From the NCBI GenBank assembly GCA_003521815.1, contig DPHE01000078.1, positions 72,135 to 80,551 on the forward strand: 8,417 nucleotides of DNA. The letters are read 5' to 3'. Origin of the DNA: Colwellia sp. (GTDB lineage: Bacteria; Pseudomonadota; Gammaproteobacteria; Enterobacterales; Alteromonadaceae). Position numbers and translations under genes: made by a program. Shown in pieces: positions 5,202-8,417 of this stretch (its first letter is position 1; the number at the start of each line of letters is the position of its first letter). Under the pieces are notes generated by a model. That model saw only the letters and a program-made list of their open reading frames with translations, had not been told where the DNA came from and made no database searches.

Positions 5202-6056
5202 TTACTTTATACGAACACCCTCTTTTTCAATGGTTACTTTGCCATTTTTCATTAAGTTACCAACTGTGGCTTTATACGTTTTTTTACTTACGCCCAGTAT
5301 TCGTTGGATTAACTCTGGTGAACTTTTATCATGTAGTGGGCTGAAGCCTTCATTGTCTCGTAAGTGTTGTAGGAACTTTTCAGCAAAATCATTCACTTTG
5401 TTTTTACTACCACGAGATAAAATCAGATCTAGGCGACCGTCTTCACGAACTTGTTTGATATAACCATCAATGTGCTTGCCTATACGCAACGGTTGAAAGA
5501 TCTCATTGTCGTATAATAATCCCCAATGTAAATCGTTCACTATAGCTTTAAAACCTAAATCAGTTTTACTACCAATAATCAATTTTACTTTATCACCTTG
5601 CTGATATTCAGCAGGCCAAATATCAATAAATTTATCTAACTTACTTGAAGCAGCAACACGATCGGTGACTTGATCAAGGTAAATGCGAACCAGGTAATAT
5701 TTACCCACTTCCATTTCTGAATGTTGCTGGTTATAGGGTACCAGTAAATCTTTCGGTAAACCCCAATCTAAAAAAGCACCCATTTTATTTACTTGAGCGA
5801 CTTTTAATGAAACAAATTCACCCACTTGGCCATAGGCCTTTTCTGTCGTTGCAACTAACCGTTCAGCACCGTCTAAATAAACAAAAACACGGATATTTTC
5901 CCCTATTTTACAATCAACAGGCTTAAAACGTCTGGGTAGTAGTATTTCTCCTAACGTTCCGCCGTCAAGATAGGTGCCACTATCGTTTAGTGCAATAATG
6001 CGTAAAGTATTGTATTTGCCGATTTCTGCGTTTAGATCTGGAGTTGATTGTGTCAT
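5202..6056 (-). CDS. CvfB-like S1 RNA-binding protein with winged-helix C terminus
   Basis: The 284-residue protein has the CvfB/YitL layout: three S1-like beta-barrel domains (about 13-72, 77-138 and 150-217) and a C-terminal winged helix (about 222-284). Family marks include GTLGEILLPRR (33-43), KMGAFLDWGLPKDLLVP (91-107), the SRG segment after DLILS (210-216) and the final domain with SPELIQRILGVSKKTYK (246-262). In Gram-positive bacteria CvfB binds RNA and affects virulence gene expression; the role in gammaproteobacteria is not established, so RNA binding is the safe statement. No clear Shine-Dalgarno precedes the ATG. It lies 65 bp downstream of the TerB-domain gene on the same strand, so co-transcription is likely, and a terminator follows. 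Confidence 0.88.
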   Translation of the reverse strand: MTQSTPDLNAEIGKYNTLRIIALNDSGTYLDGGTLGEILLPRRFKPVDCKIGENIRVFVYLDGAERLVATTEKAYGQVGEFVSLKVAQVNKMGAFLDWGLPKDLLVPYNQQHSEMEVGKYYLVRIYLDQVTDRVAASSKLDKFIDIWPAEYQQGDKVKLIIGSKTDLGFKAIVNDLHWGLLYDNEIFQPLRIGKHIDGYIKQVREDGRLDLILSRGSKNKVNDFAEKFLQHLRDNEGFSPLHDKSSPELIQRILGVSKKTYKATVGNLMKNGKVTIEKEGVRIK

Positions 6057-6121
6057 TAAATTGCCGAGTATAAAAAATGGTTAGTAGCTGCTAGGTACAT
6101 AATAACCGATATCGCTTGGTG

Positions 6122-6604
6122 TTACTTCTTTTCATTTTTGATATGAAATTCCTCGGCAGCAATTTTTGTGGCGATATATTCGTTATGTCTGAGGTGTAAT
6201 AAGTCAGCGATTTTTCTAATAATATGCGTTTCAATATTCGCAAGTTCACCATCGGCATAAGCAACCTTCCACAATAAAGTGACTATTTTTATACGTTGAT
6301 TAAGTGAATAGTGTTGATTGATTCTTGAAGTGAATTGATGGAAATCACTGGCATTTTCACTTAACTCTAATGCTTTTACTAGGATGTCATTAACTTCCTG
6401 TGCAGTTAAGTTAAATTGAGTTGTTAAAATAACACTGAGGGCATCTTGTTCTTCTTCTGTAAAAGCACTATCAGCACGCATTACTTCACATAATAAAACA
6501 GCACAGCAAATTTCTAATGAAAGTTCAGTGTTTTTCTGCTGCTCAGTAGTTGTTTGAAAGTCTTCAATTAATTCATTAAAGAAGGCGCTAATTTTATTTA
6601 GCAT
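6122..6604 (-). CDS. TerB-domain protein
   Basis: This 160-residue, all-helical protein has the TerB-like fold with its internal two-fold repeat. The first half has LLCEVMRADSAFTEEEQDAL (37-56) and the second LLWKVAYADGELANIETHII (110-129). The acidic pairs (Asp45 with Glu50-52, and Asp118 with Glu120 and Glu125) are the expected metal-binding positions. TerB domains occur in tellurite resistance and stress proteins, but stand-alone versions like this have no known specific task, and no other ter genes are present. The start is supported by AAAGGAA (complement of 6610-6616) 5 bp before the ATG. It is the first gene of a probable two-gene operon with the CvfB-like gene. Confidence 0.87.
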   Translation of the reverse strand: MLNKISAFFNELIEDFQTTTEQQKNTELSLEICCAVLLCEVMRADSAFTEEEQDALSVILTTQFNLTAQEVNDILVKALELSENASDFHQFTSRINQHYSLNQRIKIVTLLWKVAYADGELANIETHIIRKIADLLHLRHNEYIATKIAAEEFHIKNEKK

Positions 6605-7057
6605 ATGTGTTCCTTTTTATCGTGTATGTTTGGATATATAATCCATACCTGACATAGTGTGCATCTAGTTATTTTGTCCACTAATATTTTTACAAAGTAT
6701 TAAAATGGTGAAAAATCAAGTTGTTTATACCTCAATTAGTTTAAGTTATTTTTTTTGTAAAAACAGTAAAAAAATAATAGTTATTAAGTTAATTAAATGA
6801 CAATGTTAATATTTTATTTTGTCATAAATGTTAATTTTTTTGGCAAATAGGCGCACATTTTGTAATAGACGGTTACAACTCTGTGATAATAATTTAGTTA
6901 TTATTGACCACATAAAATAGTGTAACTGTTTTTATATTAATAGAAATAATTATAGCTAAGTGGCTAATTCAATAGTTATTAGTTGTGAATAATTACGTTT
7001 GTCAACATTATATAGATATTGCATAGATGTTAAATAAATTTTAAAAGGGATGATACA
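6605..7057. other. AT-rich divergent intergenic region with repeated TAGTTATT
   Basis: No gene is visible in this 453-bp stretch between the divergent terB-cvfB and RND efflux units. It is markedly AT-rich. The word TAGTTATT occurs four times on the plus strand (6666-6673, 6778-6785, 6895-6902, 6973-6980), and AGTTATT once more at 6744-6750. Two copies sit in small palindromes: AATAA-TAG-TTATT (6773-6785) and ATAATAA-TTTAG-TTATTAT. There is also an ATGACA/TGTCAT pair (6797-6802 and 6820-6825). A weak -35-like TTGTCA (6999-7004) lies before the efflux gene. The region likely holds both promoters and regulatory sites. Confidence 0.5.
6631..6663 (-). promoter_or_regulatory. Candidate promoter and overlapping palindrome before the TerB-domain gene
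   Basis: On the minus strand TGCACA (complement of 6658-6663) and TATATA (6635-6640) are separated by 17 bp, each with four matches to consensus. The -10 lies in a short palindrome, TGGAT-ATATA-ATCCA on the plus strand (6631-6645), which could be an operator. No regulator is identified. Confidence 0.3.
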
Positions 7058-8290
7058 GTGGCACACAAAAAGCAAATAATAATACCTATTGCCATTTTAG
7101 TAGCGGGAATTATTGCCTATTTTGGGTTTTCTAGTTTGAAGACTCCACCTGAAGAAAAAGCTAAAGAAGACAATACACCTATCATTTCGGTAGAAAACAT
7201 TGTCGTAGCACCAATGACCTTACATGTAAGTTCTTATGGCATTGTTAAACCGAAATACGAAACATCATTAGTTGCACAAGTGAATGGTGAAATTATTGAA
7301 TTAAATGATATTTTTGTTCGCGGTGGTTTTGTTAAAAAAGGGCAGCTGTTAGCACGTATTGATCCTAACGACTACCATGCAGCCTTAATTGATGCGCAGG
7401 CAAATATGGCTTCAGCACGTGCGGCGTTAGAAAAAGAAGTTGCCCAAGGTAAAGTTGCTGAACGTGAATGGAAACTTATCACTGACACTTCCCCTACTGA
7501 ATTAAGTTTACGTAAACCTCAATTAGCGCAAGAACTTGCACGTGTTAAATCTGCACAGGCTGCTGTTTTACGAGCAAAGCGTAATTTGCAACGTACAGAA
7601 ATCAAAGCACCTTATGATGCCATGATCGATAATAGAATGATCGGTTTAGGCTCTTTTGTTGGTGTGGGTACACAAATAGGTAAATTACTTGGTACTGCTA
7701 TTGCGGAAGTGCGATTACCTGTGGCTGATAATGAATTACGGTTTTTAATTGATCAGGGACATGATGCAAAAGTGAAGTTAGTGGGAAATTATGCAGGGAG
7801 AAATGTTGAATGGATGGCTCATGTTGCGCGTAATGAAGGTGTTATTGATAATAAAAGTCGTATGACTTACTTAGTTGCAGAAGTTGAAAATCCATATTTG
7901 TTACCAGAAGTTGAAAACGATAAAAAAGAGATGATTAATACAGAAGTTAGTCATGATGTCCCATTGCGTTTTGGTGCTTATGTTCAGGCAGAAATATTGG
8001 GAATTGAAATTGCTAATGCAAGTATATTACCCCGTTACCTAGTGGTTGATAATAAAGTGGGCTTATTCAGTAATGAGTCAACATTACATTATGCTGCTAT
8101 CGAAATTGTTCGCCAACAAGGGGCGAATGTTATTGTTTCTAATGGGTTACTTGACGGTGATAAATTGATTGTATCAGCGTTAGATTATCCTGTTGATGGT
8201 ATGAAACTAGCGCTAATCTCCGATCAAAAGAAACCTGTTGATGAAAATGCTGAAGTGAAAATTGTTGATACAGATAAAGAAGGAGAATAG
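7058..8290 (+). CDS. RND efflux periplasmic adaptor subunit (membrane fusion protein)
   Basis: The protein (410 residues) bridges an inner-membrane RND pump and an outer-membrane channel. An N-terminal membrane anchor (about 7-24) lacks a lipobox cysteine. The first lipoyl half-motif is at about 70-101 (VNGEIIELNDIFVRGGFVKK then GQLLARIDP), followed by a helical hairpin (about 104-178) and the second lipoyl half with RTEIKAPYDAMIDNRMIGLG (179-198). A beta-barrel (about 212-315) and a membrane-proximal domain (about 320-390) follow. The tail is acidic. The start is a GTG at 7058, preceded at 7 bp by AAAAGGGA (7043-7050); I find no better ATG. The permease gene follows after 2 bp, so the two are translationally coupled. 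The substrate cannot be inferred. Confidence 0.92.
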   Translation: MAHKKQIIIPIAILVAGIIAYFGFSSLKTPPEEKAKEDNTPIISVENIVVAPMTLHVSSYGIVKPKYETSLVAQVNGEIIELNDIFVRGGFVKKGQLLARIDPNDYHAALIDAQANMASARAALEKEVAQGKVAEREWKLITDTSPTELSLRKPQLAQELARVKSAQAAVLRAKRNLQRTEIKAPYDAMIDNRMIGLGSFVGVGTQIGKLLGTAIAEVRLPVADNELRFLIDQGHDAKVKLVGNYAGRNVEWMAHVARNEGVIDNKSRMTYLVAEVENPYLLPEVENDKKEMINTEVSHDVPLRFGAYVQAEILGIEIANASILPRYLVVDNKVGLFSNESTLHYAAIEIVRQQGANVIVSNGLLDGDKLIVSALDYPVDGMKLALISDQKKPVDENAEVKIVDTDKEGE

Positions 8291-8292
8291 TA

Positions 8293-8417
8293 ATGACTAC
8301 GCATTCTCATGATGATGTAACTAAAACAACACTCAGTAATACGGATGACGAAAGTAATAATAAGCAAAAAATAGATACAAGTATAGATACCAATACCGGC
8401 ATTATTGCTTGGTTTGC
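8293..8417 (+). CDS. RND efflux permease, N-terminal part (cut by window end)
   Basis: An ATG at 8293 follows the adaptor stop by 2 bp and has AAGGAG (8280-8285) at 7 bp, inside the adaptor gene's last codons. The 41 visible codons give a polar, Asp/Asn/Thr-rich leader of about 34 residues and then NTGIIAWFA, which is how many marine RND permeases begin just before the first transmembrane helix. The frame is open to the window edge. The assignment rests on this short motif and the operon position. Confidence 0.75.
   Translation, partial: MTTHSHDDVTKTTLSNTDDESNNKQKIDTSIDTNTGIIAWF

Noticed and set aside
5230..5463. Plus-strand 77-codon frame opposite the CvfB-like gene.
   Set aside because: It is antisense to a recognised winged-helix domain and its sequence is not protein-like.

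Overview
The window looks like a chromosomal segment of a low-GC marine gammaproteobacterium of the Colwellia/Alteromonadales type. This is an inference from the AT-rich DNA, a PfaD-type gene of omega-3 polyunsaturated fatty acid synthesis, TtcA, a VF530-family protein and an RND efflux pair. No rRNA, tRNA or CRISPR array was seen.

Left part (1-2362). A small GIY-YIG nuclease gene (171-458) sits in a nest of palindromic repeats with the core CGTCATTCCCGC-N9-GCGGGAAT. Two near-identical 76-bp copies lie in tandem before the gene, and the second carries its ribosome binding site. A diverged copy in opposite orientation, with compensatory stem changes, starts 10 bp after the stop. A truncated and a full copy lie further on, just before pfaD. 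The repeats share the stem of the neisserial dRS3/NTS-type repeat, so gene plus repeats look like a nuclease with its own target sites. pfaD (703-2301), the enoyl reductase of the Pfa synthase, follows and ends in a strong terminator. pfaA-C are not in the window but may lie upstream, in which case the nuclease unit separates pfaD from them.

Middle part (2363-5201). A promoter and a VF530-type DNA-binding protein gene (2632-2961) are followed by about 790 bp of gene debris. It holds an unrecognised minus-strand fragment, the first 28 codons of an IS66-type TnpA, and, joined directly to it, the frameshifted last ~90 codons of an mcrC-like restriction gene. A defence locus was therefore once here or was brought here and has decayed. 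ttcA (tRNA 2-thiocytidine synthetase, minus strand) follows with a likely terminator. The gap beyond it (4630-5201) holds one coding-like fragment and a terminator for the next operon.

Right part (5202-8417). A CvfB-like S1/winged-helix RNA-binding protein and a TerB-domain protein form a probable minus-strand operon (terB first). A 453-bp very AT-rich intergenic region with repeated TAGTTATT words separates it from a plus-strand RND efflux operon: a periplasmic adaptor (GTG start) followed after 2 bp by the start of the RND permease, which is cut by the window end.

The most interesting system is the GIY-YIG nuclease with its palindromic repeats. The IS66-mcrC junction is the second point of interest.
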